12,013 bases of DNA from JBBREP01 sp036501845 (GTDB lineage Bacteria > Actinomycetota > Acidimicrobiia > IMCC26256 > PALSA-610). The position numbers were made by a program, and so were the translations under genes. Below the pieces are notes generated by a model, which did no database searches, was not told where the DNA came from, and saw only the letters and a list, made by a program, of their open reading frames with translations. Shown here piece after piece: positions 1-7,030 of the stretch (within the stretch, counting starts at the first letter, position 1; every line of letters begins with the position of its first letter). The stretch lies in NCBI GenBank assembly GCA_036501845.1, contig DASXZO010000084.1, positions 1 through 12,013 on the forward strand, in the 5' to 3' direction.

Positions 1-2
1 GT

Positions 3-887
3 CGATTGCGCCGAGCGAATGCGGGCTGCACGGTGGTGGTGGGGGCGTGGGCCGCGCTGCTCGCGCCCGATCTCTGGCTTGGGCGACCCAACGTGACGGT
101 GTGGGAGCACACGTTGCTCCGCGAGCGCCTCCCGTACTACCCGACGTTGCGGCGCGCCTTCCCCGTGTTGGCCCGGCTCTACCGGCGGGCCGAGAGCGTC
201 GTGTGCGTGTCCGGTGCTGTGCGCGATTTCGTCGTCGAGTCGGTTGGGCCGCGGCGCGCGCGCGTGATTCCGAACATCGTCGCCGACCACCGCAGCGCAG
301 CCGTCTCGAGCGGCGCACACGCGACGCCTCGGAGCGACAGCGACGGGCTGCGGCTGCTTTCGACGCAGCGCATGGTGCCCGTGAAACACGTCGAGCTCGC
401 CGTCGAGACCCTTGCGCATCTTCCCGACTCGGCCACGCTGGTGTGCGCCGGCGACGGCCCGCGGCGGGGCGCGATCGAGGCGCTGGCCGCGGCGTCGGGG
501 GTCGGTGCGCGGGTTGCGTTCCCGGGCCATGTCGACGATGTGGGAACGCTCATGACCCAGACCGACGTGCTCGTCCACACTGCGTATTCCGAGACGTTCG
601 GACTGTCGCTCGTCGAGGCGGCCGCGCACGGCGTGCCCGTGGCGTGCCTTGCTGGTGGCGCGCTTGCCGAGATGGTTCCGGAGTACGTGCCTGGCGTGGT
701 GGTGGGCGAGGCCAGCGCGGGTGCCTTCGCCGAAGGCGTGCGCCGTGCTGCGACGTTGAGCGGAGACACCGAGCGGTTCGCGGCTGCGGCGGCGCGGCGC
801 GCTGTCACCTTCGGCGAAGCGGTCGTGCTGGAACAGTGGCACGCCGAGCTCGAACGCCTCGCAGGTGTCGCGGTGACCCCACGATGA
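3..887 (+). CDS. Glycosyltransferase, GT4-like (GT-B fold), 5' end missing
   Basis: The reading frame is open from the left edge, so the N-terminal domain begins outside the window and the TTG at position 6 is probably not the real start. What remains is the C-terminal part of a retaining GT-B glycosyltransferase. A linker region with VCVSGAVRDF and VIPNIV is followed by LLSTQRMVPVKH, which starts the nucleotide-sugar binding domain. CAGDGPRRG and FPGHVDDV come next, and then SETFGLSLVEA, in which the two glutamates are seven residues apart (the EX7E motif of the family). The likely role is cytoplasmic addition of one sugar to a lipid-linked oligosaccharide; donor and acceptor cannot be read from the sequence. 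Its stop codon overlaps the start of the flippase gene (ATGA at 884-887), so the two are probably translationally coupled. The family call is firm, the substrate unknown. Confidence 0.9.
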   Translation, partial: RLRRANAGCTVVVGAWAALLAPDLWLGRPNVTVWEHTLLRERLPYYPTLRRAFPVLARLYRRAESVVCVSGAVRDFVVESVGPRRARVIPNIVADHRSAAVSSGAHATPRSDSDGLRLLSTQRMVPVKHVELAVETLAHLPDSATLVCAGDGPRRGAIEALAAASGVGARVAFPGHVDDVGTLMTQTDVLVHTAYSETFGLSLVEAAAHGVPVACLAGGALAEMVPEYVPGVVVGEASAGAFAEGVRRAATLSGDTERFAAAAARRAVTFGEAVVLEQWHAELERLAGVAVTPR

Positions 888-2284
888 GCGAGTCCGACGA
901 GCTGACGCTGCTCGCGAGCGATCGTGACGAATGGTTGCCGGCGCGCGACGGCGACACGGGGCTCGTGTCGCGGCGATCGGTATCCACGTCGATTGCGTCG
1001 TTCGGCGGCGCGCAGTTCGCGATCGCCGCCTCGTCGGTGGTGCGGCTGCCGCTGCTCGCAAGCGTGCTCGGCCAGGGCCGGTTCGGCCTCAACTTCGTGG
1101 TCGGCAACCTCGCGCCGTTCTTGCTCGCGATCGCCGGCGGTGTGCGCATCGCGAGCCGAGCGCTCGTCGCCCAGCAGCGCGGCGCCAAGGCGAACTCCAC
1201 GATCGCGCCCACGATGGCTCGCATGAACCTGGTGGCGTTGCGTGCGGCCTTCGGGTTGGCTGCGGCCGGAATCGCCCTGACGTACATACTTCCGCTGCAC
1301 CATTGGCTCGGCGCCGGATCACTGGTGAGCGAGGGCGAGTTCAACGCGTCGATCGCGGTCACGATCGCGTTGTGTGCAGGCGCATGCCTCGGCGCGGTCG
1401 GTTGGGGCAAGCTCGAGGCCGAGGGCCGCGTGCCTTTGCTCAACGGTTTCATCGCTGGCACCGCCGTGTTCGGCCTCGTGTTGACGGCCGCGCTCACGTT
1501 CGTGACGAAGTCGTTCTTCGTGTACGCGATCGTCAACAGCGGCACGAGCGCGCTGCCCTGGTACCTGCCGCTGGGTTACGTGGTGTTCCGTCTGCACCAC
1601 GAACACCGCGGCGTGGTGCCGGCCCACGTCGCGCGGCGCGCGGCGGCGCTCGGCAGTGCACAAGCGGCGGCGCCACTCGCGAGCCGCGCGCTCGATCCAT
1701 TCGTGATCTCTGCTCGTGTGTCGCCGCAGGCCGCTGCGCCCTACGGAGTCGCCCAGCGCATGAGCGTGGTCACCACGATCGTGCCGGCCGGCGTCGGCCC
1801 CCTGATCGCCGCCCACTACGCGCAACGGCGCGGGAGCCGTCACCACGCGACGTTCCGCGAACTGCTCGCGACTGCTGGTATCTACGCGTTGGTGGGCGGG
1901 ATGTGCGGCGTGGTGCTCGTGATCCTCGGTCCCTCGGTGGCCCATTTCCTCGACCACGGCGAGACCGGCGCCAACCGGGCACTGTTCGTGGCGTTCCTCG
2001 TGCTCGGCATCACGAGCTCGGCCCAGTACGCGTTCAGCCTCGGTGCCACGGGTCCGCGCTCGATGTACGCATCGCTCTGGATCGACGGCTCGTGCGCGCT
2101 GGGCAACGCTGTGCTGAGTTTCGTACTCGTCGGCCCGCTGGGGGTGAGAGGACCGGTGGTGGCATCGATCATCGGCAGCAGCGTGGCCGTGGTCGTGTGG
2201 ATCGCGGTGCTGGCAAGGCGGCGCGACTTGCTGAGCGACGTGCACGAGATCGCGGGCGTCGACGGGCACGGCAGCAGCCCGTGA
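884..2284 (+). CDS. Wzx-like polysaccharide flippase (MATE/MOP superfamily membrane protein)
   Basis: The predicted product has 466 residues. The ATG at 884 was chosen because it overlaps the glycosyltransferase stop (ATGA); the same frame is open upstream, but that part is an arginine-rich shadow of the previous gene. After a polar N-terminus of about 30 residues come many hydrophobic segments, for example around FGGAQFAIAASSVV, NLAPFLLAIAGG, FGLAAAGIALTYILPL, AGTAVFGLVLTAALTF, YALVGGMCGVVLVILG and VVASIIGSSVAVVVWIAVLA. Length and hydrophobic pattern fit the polysaccharide biosynthesis/oligosaccharide flippase families, which move undecaprenyl-diphosphate-linked repeat units across the inner membrane. 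The position between a glycosyltransferase and a methyltransferase supports this. No single motif fixes the family, so another MOP-type exporter is possible. The stop overlaps the GTG of the next gene. Confidence 0.8.
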   Translation: MSESDELTLLASDRDEWLPARDGDTGLVSRRSVSTSIASFGGAQFAIAASSVVRLPLLASVLGQGRFGLNFVVGNLAPFLLAIAGGVRIASRALVAQQRGAKANSTIAPTMARMNLVALRAAFGLAAAGIALTYILPLHHWLGAGSLVSEGEFNASIAVTIALCAGACLGAVGWGKLEAEGRVPLLNGFIAGTAVFGLVLTAALTFVTKSFFVYAIVNSGTSALPWYLPLGYVVFRLHHEHRGVVPAHVARRAAALGSAQAAAPLASRALDPFVISARVSPQAAAPYGVAQRMSVVTTIVPAGVGPLIAAHYAQRRGSRHHATFRELLATAGIYALVGGMCGVVLVILGPSVAHFLDHGETGANRALFVAFLVLGITSSAQYAFSLGATGPRSMYASLWIDGSCALGNAVLSFVLVGPLGVRGPVVASIIGSSVAVVVWIAVLARRRDLLSDVHEIAGVDGHGSSP

Positions 2285-3012
2285 CCAAGCGGGTCGGCTG
2301 GCGGCCGTCGAAGTTCATGTTCAAGGGCGACCGCTTGCAGCCGGCGCCGGCCACGCCGGGTTCGTCTTATCTCGTGGCCGCGCTCGTTGCGGATTTCTAC
2401 GCACACGCCATCCCGAGCCACGCCCGCGGCAGGCTGGGTGATCTCGGCTGCGGTGCGGCGCCGCTGTACGAGTTGTACGAGCCGCACGCGCAGTCGGTGG
2501 TGTGGATCGACTGGCCGAATTCGTTGCACGAGAACCGCGCGCTCGACGCGGCGTGCGATCTCAACGTGGGTGTCCCCGTGCGCGACGCGGCGTTCGACAC
2601 GATCATCGTGTCCGACGTGCTCGAACACCTACGCCGGCCCGAGGTCGCGTGGGCCGAGCTGCTGCGCACGCTGGCGCCGGGCGGCACGATCCTCGGGAAC
2701 GCACCGTTCCTGTACTGGGTGCACGAAGCGCCGTATGACTTCCACCGCTACACCGAGCACGCACTGCGCGCGTCGGTGGAGGACGCGGGCGGACGGATCG
2801 AGTTGCTCGACGCGATGGGTGGGAGCGCCGACGTGTTCGCCGACTTCGTGGGCAAGCACATCGGCGCGATTCCGGTCGTGGGGCAACCTCTGGCGCGCAT
2901 GCTCGCCCATGTGACCCTGGCGTTCGGGCGTACGCGGTACGGCACGCGCCTGCGCGCCTCGACGCGAGCGAAGTTCCCGCTCGGCTACACGTGGGTGGTC
3001 CGCAAGTCCTGA
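2281..3012 (+). CDS. Class I SAM-dependent methyltransferase
   Basis: The product has 243 residues from the GTG at 2281, which overlaps the flippase stop (GTGA). The longer open frame upstream is a shadow. A Rossmann-fold methyltransferase core is clear: motif I LGDLGCGAAP at residues 52-61, IIVSDVLEHL at about 108-117 and LLRTLAPGGTIL at about 128-138. A distinctive stretch, FLYWVHEAPYDFHRYTEH at about 143-160, is often seen in methyltransferases of polysaccharide and glycosylation clusters. It probably methylates a sugar or glycolipid made by the same operon, but O- or N-methylation and the substrate cannot be told. It is the last gene of the rightward run and is followed by a strong hairpin. 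Confidence 0.88.
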   Translation: MTKRVGWRPSKFMFKGDRLQPAPATPGSSYLVAALVADFYAHAIPSHARGRLGDLGCGAAPLYELYEPHAQSVVWIDWPNSLHENRALDAACDLNVGVPVRDAAFDTIIVSDVLEHLRRPEVAWAELLRTLAPGGTILGNAPFLYWVHEAPYDFHRYTEHALRASVEDAGGRIELLDAMGGSADVFADFVGKHIGAIPVVGQPLARMLAHVTLAFGRTRYGTRLRASTRAKFPLGYTWVVRKS

Positions 3013-3042
3013 CGCCACCGCGCGCCGGGCCGGCGGTGGCGT
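3012..3042. terminator. Bidirectional terminator-like hairpin between convergent genes
   Basis: The arms ACGCCACCGC (3012-3021) and GCGGTGGCGT (3033-3042) are perfectly complementary over 10 bp. Inside them CGCCGG (3023-3028) and CCGGCG (3030-3035) can form an alternative inner stem. It fills most of the 46-bp gap between a rightward and a leftward gene, so it can serve both. There is no T run, which is common for high-GC actinobacterial terminators. Rho-independent action is inferred. Confidence 0.65.
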
Positions 3043-3058
3043 ATGCAGGCGTGAGTTG

Positions 3059-3808
3059 TCAGGCGGCGAGTGTCGCGTCGAGCGGCTTTCGCAGCGTCAC
3101 GCGCGCGTAGGTGGTGATCCACGGCGCGGGGTGACGGACGAGCCAACCCGCTAGCGCGTCGTCGGCGCGTGCGAGGCGCGGAAAACGCGTGAAGTAGGCC
3201 GTCGACCCGAAATAGCCGACGTAGCGCTCCACCTCGAACCCGATCTGCTCGAGCCGCGCGAGCTGGCGGCGAATCGGACCGCGGCACCAGTGGTAGTAGG
3301 CGGGGAACTTGCGCAACTCGCCGTCGCGAACGCGTTCGCGGCCCGAGAGCACGCGCAACACCGAACGTGAGACCTGCTCGGGGATCACGCGGTTCACCAC
3401 GAACGGCGGCGCGTACAGAGTGGGAAACAGATGGATCGCGCGGCCACCCGGGCGCAACAGCCCGTATACGTTGCGATGGAAGGCCTCGGCGTCGTCGATG
3501 TGCTCGGCCAGCATCTTGCTGATCACGAGGTCGTGCGTGCCGTCGCCCGTCACGTCGCGCGCGCCGATGTCGGCCTGCATGGTGAGGTAGCCGGCCGGGG
3601 CCTTGCCGAGCTCGTCGGCCGAGATGTCGAGGATCGTGTAGGCGATGTCGTGTGCAGTGACGAAGTCGAGAGGAACAAGCGGGTTCGCACCACCGCCGAT
3701 GTCGACCACGCGGCGCGCGCCGCTGTCGAGGATCGCCCGCTCGATGTACGCGCTGCTGTTGATGTCGTCGGTGTCCGACACCTCGTAGCTGATCGTGCCG
3801 GTCGTCAC
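3059..3808 (-). CDS. Class I SAM-dependent methyltransferase
   Basis: The product has 249 residues, starting at the GTG 3808-3806, which overlaps the stop of the upstream leftward gene (GTGA). The frame stays open further upstream, but there it is an arginine-rich shadow of the neighbour. The core shows motif I VVDIGGGANPLVP at about residues 34-46, an acidic LDIS at 60-63, HDLVISKMLAEHIDD at 92-106 and VYGLLRPGGRAIHLFPT at 114-130. The combination KMLAEH, LRPGG and FPTLYAPPF marks a recognisable subgroup of cluster-associated methyltransferases, different from the other four here. The C-terminal third (after about residue 170) is aromatic and basic (YYHWCRG, YVGYFGSTAYFTRF) and may bind substrate or membrane. 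The substrate is not known; a sugar or lipid intermediate is inferred from context. Confidence 0.85.
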   Translation of the reverse strand: MTTGTISYEVSDTDDINSSAYIERAILDSGARRVVDIGGGANPLVPLDFVTAHDIAYTILDISADELGKAPAGYLTMQADIGARDVTGDGTHDLVISKMLAEHIDDAEAFHRNVYGLLRPGGRAIHLFPTLYAPPFVVNRVIPEQVSRSVLRVLSGRERVRDGELRKFPAYYHWCRGPIRRQLARLEQIGFEVERYVGYFGSTAYFTRFPRLARADDALAGWLVRHPAPWITTYARVTLRKPLDATLAA

Positions 3809-4548
3809 GACACGCGCTCGGCGACGAAGATCGTCTCGCCGCGGAAAAGCGCGTGACGGCTCACCTCCGGCTCGGTGGCCACGTACTCGTCGAGCACGAA
3901 GCCGGCCTTGCACACGCGGTCGCGAAAGTCGTGGCCGTACATCCGCACGTGGTCCGACTGGCCGAACATCAGCTCGCGCTGGGCTGGATCGGTCACACCG
4001 GGGTCCTCGAACGTGGTCTCCCAGCCTTCTACGAGCGGCACGAGCAGGATCGCGGCGCCGCCGGGGCGTGTCACGCGATGCAGCTCGCGTAGTGCCTGCT
4101 CGTCGTCGCCGACGTGCTCGAGCACATGCGAGCAAATCACGTAGTCGTAACTCGCGTCGGCGAGGTCGAGCTGCTCGAGGTCGAGCCGGCGGTCGGCGTC
4201 GGGCGCGGCGGCGTCCGCGGTGGTGTAGGTGTGGCAGTAGGGCTGCACGAGCGTGGCCACGCCGGGCTCGGGTGCGAAGTGGAGCACGTCGGCGGCCACG
4301 AACCTGTGCCCCTGATCGCGTAGCCACAACGCGAAGAGCCGGTGGCGCTCCACGGAACGGCAGCGCGGGCACAGGGCGTCGAAGCGCAGGGGGGCGCCGT
4401 AGGCGTGGAAGCGGCCCTCGTAGCCGCACACGGTGCAGGCGCGCGGGTGAACGCCGTACGACCGGCGTACCGATCGTGCGAGCACCGCAGCCGTCGCGAG
4501 CGGCTGCACGAGACGGGCGCGAACCCCAGTTCGGGGAGCGTGGCGCAT
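3805..4548 (-). CDS. SAM-dependent methyltransferase with N-terminal zinc-ribbon-like Cys4 module
   Basis: The product has 247 residues from the ATG at 4548. Near the N-terminus two CxxC pairs, C38/C41 (ACTVCGYEG) and C60/C63 (LCPRCRSVERHR), form a probable zinc knuckle. The methyltransferase core follows. Motif I is atypical, VLHFAPEPG at 88-96 instead of a GxGxG loop, followed by a region with DRRLDLEQLDL, YDYVICSHVLEHVGDD and LHRVTRPGGAAILLVP. Proteins with this Cys4, RSxERHR and HFAPE arrangement are common in polysaccharide and glycosyltransferase loci. There is no obvious Shine-Dalgarno sequence; CAATGT lies 8-13 bases before the ATG and could be a poor -10, so leaderless translation is possible. 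It is the first gene of a two-gene leftward operon. Confidence 0.87.
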   Translation of the reverse strand: MRHAPRTGVRARLVQPLATAAVLARSVRRSYGVHPRACTVCGYEGRFHAYGAPLRFDALCPRCRSVERHRLFALWLRDQGHRFVAADVLHFAPEPGVATLVQPYCHTYTTADAAAPDADRRLDLEQLDLADASYDYVICSHVLEHVGDDEQALRELHRVTRPGGAAILLVPLVEGWETTFEDPGVTDPAQRELMFGQSDHVRMYGHDFRDRVCKAGFVLDEYVATEPEVSRHALFRGETIFVAERVS

Positions 4549-4732
4549 GACGTGGACATTGTGGCTGCAGTCGACTGGTGCGGAACGCCGGGATACCTCC
4601 CGGTCGCGCCGAGGGGTTGTCCCGCACGGGGATCACCGGCATACGCCCCTAGGAGCTTTACCGAGTGTTGCCCGGGTCGCCGGCTCGTCATGATCGTCAA
4701 CGAGGGTGCGACGCGTTTCGGGTGAGGTTGAT
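4549..4732. promoter_or_regulatory. Divergent intergenic region with two small palindromes
   Basis: This 184-bp gap must carry the promoters for the leftward methyltransferase pair and the rightward sugar transferase. It contains a perfect 10-bp palindrome CAGTCGACTG (4568-4577) and an inverted repeat CCGGGA (4588-4593) / TCCCGG (4598-4603) with a 4-base spacer. A weak rightward promoter candidate is TTGTCC (4617-4622) and CATACG (4640-4645), 17 bp apart. None of these is strong alone; the symmetric sites are candidate operators. Confidence 0.35.
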
Positions 4733-5503
4733 GTGACGGTCGGCGAGGCGTGGGAGATCGAGCTCCGGGAGCCGGCGCGGCTGGCCGCGGTCGCGGCTCC
4801 TGTGGCCGCGCCCCGTTCCGCCGCATCCGTACCTGCAGTCGCGCTCGCAACACCGCCGGCGCCGGAGCTTTCGCTTGTCGTCCGCGTCGGCACCACCCAA
4901 CGCGTGGTGAAGCGCACCGTCGATGTCACCGTCTCGTTCGTGTTGCTCGTGGTGAGCCTCCCGTTGTTCGCGCTGATCGCGGTGTGCGTGTACACCACGT
5001 CGAGCGGGCCGGTGTTCTTCCGCCAGGAGCGGGTCGGTCGGGGTGGTCGCAAGATCCGCGTCACGAAGTTCCGCACGATGGTGCCGAACGCCGCGGCGAT
5101 CCTCGACGCCGACCCTGAGCTCAAGCGGCGTTATGTCGAAGGCGGCTACAAACTGCATCAGCACGAGGACCCGCGGCTCACCAACACGGGTTGCGTGCTG
5201 CGTCGCCTCAGCCTCGACGAGCTCCCGCAGCTGTGGGACGTGTTCGTCGGGCGCATGAGCCTGGTCGGTCCACGACCGGTGATCGGCGAGGAGTTGACGA
5301 GCTACGGGCAACAGCTCGGTGCGTACCTCGCGGTGAAGCCCGGTCTCACCGGACTCTGGCAGGTAGGCGGCCGGAGCGAGGTGGCGTTCCCCGAGCGCAG
5401 CGACATCGATGCCTATTACACGTTGCGCTGGTCGCTGTGGCTCGACGTGAAAGTGCTGTTGCGCACCGTGCCCGCCGTGGTACGACGGCGCGGCGCGTAC
5501 TGA
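4733..5503 (+). CDS. Undecaprenyl-phosphate sugar phosphotransferase (monotopic phosphoglycosyl transferase)
   Basis: This enzyme normally starts glycan assembly by moving a sugar-1-phosphate from a nucleotide sugar to undecaprenyl phosphate at the inner face of the membrane. The GTG at 4733 is preferred (256 residues) because GGTGAGG lies five bases before it; an in-frame GTG at 4706 would add nine residues but has no good ribosome site. Residues 15-45 are an alanine/proline-rich tail. One hydrophobic segment (about 66-88) follows. Family motifs are KFRTM (112-116), RRLSLDELPQLWDV (157-170) with the expected catalytic Asp162-Glu163 pair, MSLVGPRP (175-182), VKPGLTGLWQVGGRS (201-215) and YYTLRWSLWLDVK (228-240). 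There is one membrane segment and no large N-terminal membrane domain, as in the short PglC-like forms. The first sugar is unknown. Confidence 0.93.
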   Translation: MTVGEAWEIELREPARLAAVAAPVAAPRSAASVPAVALATPPAPELSLVVRVGTTQRVVKRTVDVTVSFVLLVVSLPLFALIAVCVYTTSSGPVFFRQERVGRGGRKIRVTKFRTMVPNAAAILDADPELKRRYVEGGYKLHQHEDPRLTNTGCVLRRLSLDELPQLWDVFVGRMSLVGPRPVIGEELTSYGQQLGAYLAVKPGLTGLWQVGGRSEVAFPERSDIDAYYTLRWSLWLDVKVLLRTVPAVVRRRGAY

Positions 5504-5522
5504 GCCCGGCCGCGTCGCTGCG

Positions 5523-5543
5523 GGTCGGTGCGATGCACCGGCC
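5523..5543 (+). terminator. Hairpin after the sugar transferase gene, possible terminator
   Basis: CGGTGC (5526-5531), loop GAT, GCACCG (5535-5540) forms a 6-bp stem; in RNA it extends through a G-U pair and two G-C pairs to nine pairs. It lies 19 bases after the sugar transferase stop and just before a -10-like TAGGCT. There is no T run, so intrinsic termination is only possible. Confidence 0.4.
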
Positions 5544-5544
5544 G

Positions 5545-5550
5545 TAGGCT
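5545..5550 (+). promoter_or_regulatory. Candidate -10 element TAGGCT before the phosphatase gene
   Basis: TAGGCT fits the actinobacterial TANNNT -10 pattern. A start point seven bases after it would be 5557, four bases before the ATG at 5561. No convincing -35 hexamer is visible at 16-18 bp, so the call rests on the -10 and its position between a hairpin and the gene. Confidence 0.35.
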
Positions 5551-5560
5551 CAGTGTCATC

Positions 5561-5587
5561 ATGGCCACGATCGCGTCATCCGGATGA
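5561..5587 (+). other. Candidate eight-codon leader ORF (MATIASSG) overlapping the phosphatase start
   Basis: An ATG at 5561 opens a frame encoding MATIASSG that stops at TGA 5585-5587. This stop overlaps the phosphatase ATG at 5584 in an ATGA arrangement, the same coupling pattern as at 884. The mini-ORF runs through the left arm of the 22-bp palindrome, so a ribosome translating it would open any hairpin there. No Shine-Dalgarno sequence precedes it, but if the TAGGCT -10 is used its leader is only about four bases. It could equally be chance. Confidence 0.3.
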
Positions 5588-5592
5588 CGCGA
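5571..5592. repeat. 22-bp perfect palindrome across the phosphatase start codon
   Basis: The half-site TCGCGTCATCC (5571-5581) is followed directly by its exact reverse complement GGATGACGCGA (5582-5592). After one mismatched pair, two further pairs match on the outside. The ATG of the phosphatase gene is at 5584-5586, in the right arm. As DNA it could be a binding site for a dimeric regulator just downstream of a promoter. As RNA it can form a 9-bp stem with a CCGG loop that buries the start codon. Confidence 0.75.
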
Positions 5593-6129
5593 ACGGTGCT
5601 CGTGGTGTGCACTGCGAACGTCTGCCGCTCGCCGATGGCCGCGGGGTTGCTGGCGCGCGAGCTTCGAGCGGGTGGCTCGTCGACGGTGGTCAAGTCGGCC
5701 GGCACGCATGCGGTCGATGCGCCGGCTGCCCCAGAAGCCGTCGCCGCCGTGGCCGGCCTCGGAGCCGACATCGCCGACCATCGAGCCCAATTGCTGAGTC
5801 ACGCCGATCTCGACGCGGCTGGCATCGTGCTCGTGATGGAGCGAGCGCATGTGGCGCACGTAGTGGCGACGGCCCCGGACGCGTTCGGTCACACGTTCTG
5901 CCTGCGCGAGCTCGCGGCGCGCGCCGAAGACCGCGGCGCCCGGCGCGCCGGCGAGGGCTTCGACGAGTGGCTGGCGCGCGTACATCGCGGGCGGCGAGCG
6001 TCGGACGTGCTGCGCGGTGGCGGCGATCTCGACGTGACCGACCCGATCGGGCAGGACCGCGACGCATTCGAACGTTGCGCGCGCGAGCTCGACGAGCTCA
6101 CGCGCGCGGTCGCGCCGCTGGTGGCCTGA
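5584..6129 (+). CDS. Low-molecular-weight protein tyrosine phosphatase (Wzb/PtpA-like)
   Basis: The product has 181 residues. The ATG at 5584 is the only sensible start in this frame after the in-frame TAG at 5545. The N-terminal phosphate-binding loop is VCTANVCRSPMA, with nucleophile Cys9 and Arg15 in the C-X5-R spacing, followed by Ser16. The general-acid loop is DVTDPIGQ, with Asp153-Pro154. Both positions are where the LMW-PTP family has them. The segment RAEDRGARRAGEGFDEWLARVHRGRRASD (112-141) makes the protein somewhat longer than the usual ~150 residues. In polysaccharide loci such phosphatases dephosphorylate the BY-kinase that controls chain length and export, or the initiating transferase; no kinase is in the window. 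The start codon sits inside a perfect palindrome and there is no visible Shine-Dalgarno sequence. Confidence 0.93.
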   Translation: MTRTVLVVCTANVCRSPMAAGLLARELRAGGSSTVVKSAGTHAVDAPAAPEAVAAVAGLGADIADHRAQLLSHADLDAAGIVLVMERAHVAHVVATAPDAFGHTFCLRELAARAEDRGARRAGEGFDEWLARVHRGRRASDVLRGGGDLDVTDPIGQDRDAFERCARELDELTRAVAPLVA

Positions 6130-6141
6130 TCGACGCGCCGC

Positions 6142-6846
6142 CTACCGGGCTTGGTCGGTGCCCGGGGTCTTCCCGTACACGTGAAAGTCGGCGAACGACG
6201 TGTTCGCGGCGTCACGCTCGTCGTAGGGATACGGGTTGGCGACATGCTCGGTGTGCTGCCACTGCGGGAACGCATCGGCTACCCACTCCGAGAACGCGCG
6301 GTGACGCACGTGACCGTGTGCCGGCTCGTCGTGGTCGGACGAGTACACGATCACGAAGCGTTGTGCGGCGCCGAACAGCGAATGCAGGTAGGCCTCGAAC
6401 ACGTCCCGCTCCACCAGGTGATACACGACGTCGAGTGAGATCGCGAGGTCGGCGGTGAGGAAGCGGGCGGGATCGGCGAACGTGTCGGGCGCGCTGAGCA
6501 CGAAGCTCTTCGTGGCGTCGGCGTCGAACCGTTGCCGGCATGCGGAGAGGGTTGCCGGTGACACGTCGAGGCCGAGATAGCGCGGATATGCGGCAAGCGC
6601 GAGCTGGTTGCCATCGCCGCACCCGAGCTCGATCACGCTCGTCACCCGGTGGACGCGCACGAACTCGTTGAGGAACTGCGCCTTGAACTCGGCGAGCCGG
6701 CCGGACGAGCCCGTGCCTGACGTGCCGCCGCTCGCGTAGCGGCGCTCCCAATAGTCCTGCGATCCTTCGAAGTTGCGATTGCGGCGCGCCGAGAGCGCGT
6801 CGGATACAACCGGCAGCCGCCGCACGGTGTCTCGCAGGCTCGTCAC
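6142..6846 (-). CDS. Class I SAM-dependent methyltransferase
   Basis: The GTG at 6846 is preferred (234 residues): AAGGGAG stands six bases before it, and the upstream GTG at 6870 (eight more residues) lies inside a likely -10 element. The N-terminus has NFEGSQDYWERRYASGG (about 25-41), a typical lead-in for small-molecule or sugar methyltransferases. Motif I is VIELGCGDGNQL (71-82), then YLGLDVSPATL (90-100), and the helix-strand region AISLDVVYHLVERDVFEAY (about 131-149). A late segment, VIVYSSDHDEPAHGHVRHRAFSEW, carries several histidines near the putative active site. It ends 12 bp from the phosphatase stop, tail to tail. The likely role is methylation of a polysaccharide or glycolipid building block; the substrate is not known. 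Confidence 0.86.
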   Translation of the reverse strand: MTSLRDTVRRLPVVSDALSARRNRNFEGSQDYWERRYASGGTSGTGSSGRLAEFKAQFLNEFVRVHRVTSVIELGCGDGNQLALAAYPRYLGLDVSPATLSACRQRFDADATKSFVLSAPDTFADPARFLTADLAISLDVVYHLVERDVFEAYLHSLFGAAQRFVIVYSSDHDEPAHGHVRHRAFSEWVADAFPQWQHTEHVANPYPYDERDAANTSFADFHVYGKTPGTDQAR

Positions 6847-6868
6847 GTCGCGCTCCCTTGCCGCGCGC

Positions 6869-6898
6869 ACGCTACGTCGATGCCCGTTCGCCGGTCAG
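6869..6898 (-). promoter_or_regulatory. Candidate promoter of the leftward methyltransferase gene
   Basis: On the minus strand CTGACC (6893-6898) and TAGCGT (6869-6874) are separated by 18 bp; the second fits TANNNT. The predicted start point near 6862 leaves a short leader that carries the AAGGGAG ribosome site, which agrees with translation from 6846. Confidence 0.45.
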
Positions 6899-7018
6899 CG
6901 GTGCTTTGCCCCACCGGCAATGGGGGCTTCTCTCCAAGGTCGTCCCGAAGCTGTGTTCGTAGGTCAGCGCGTCCTTGCCTGGCGTTCCCGTCGACTGATG
7001 CGCGAACGGCGTCGTCGA

Positions 7019-7024
7019 TACGCT
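7019..7024 (+). promoter_or_regulatory. Candidate -10 element for a leaderless methyltransferase transcript
   Basis: TACGCT is followed by six bases and then GTG at 7031, so transcription starting seven bases after the hexamer would begin exactly on the GTG. A poor -35, CTGATG (6995-7000), is 18 bp upstream. The spacing is typical for leaderless actinobacterial genes. Confidence 0.4.
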
Positions 7025-7030
7025 CGAGCC

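Noticed and set aside
47..883. Upstream extension of the flippase frame
   Set aside because: Arg/Ala-rich shadow of the glycosyltransferase gene; ATG 884 starts at the coupled ATGA junction.
931..2280. Upstream extension of the 2281 methyltransferase frame
   Set aside because: Arginine-rich translation in an off-frame of the flippase gene; the GTG at 2281 with GTGA overlap is a better start.
3795..4550. Rightward 251-codon Arg/Gly-rich frame
   Set aside because: Antisense to the Cys4 methyltransferase; composition is that of a shadow frame.
3809..4642. Upstream extension of the leftward 3059-3808 methyltransferase
   Set aside because: The added sequence is an Arg-rich off-frame of the neighbouring methyltransferase and carries no motif.
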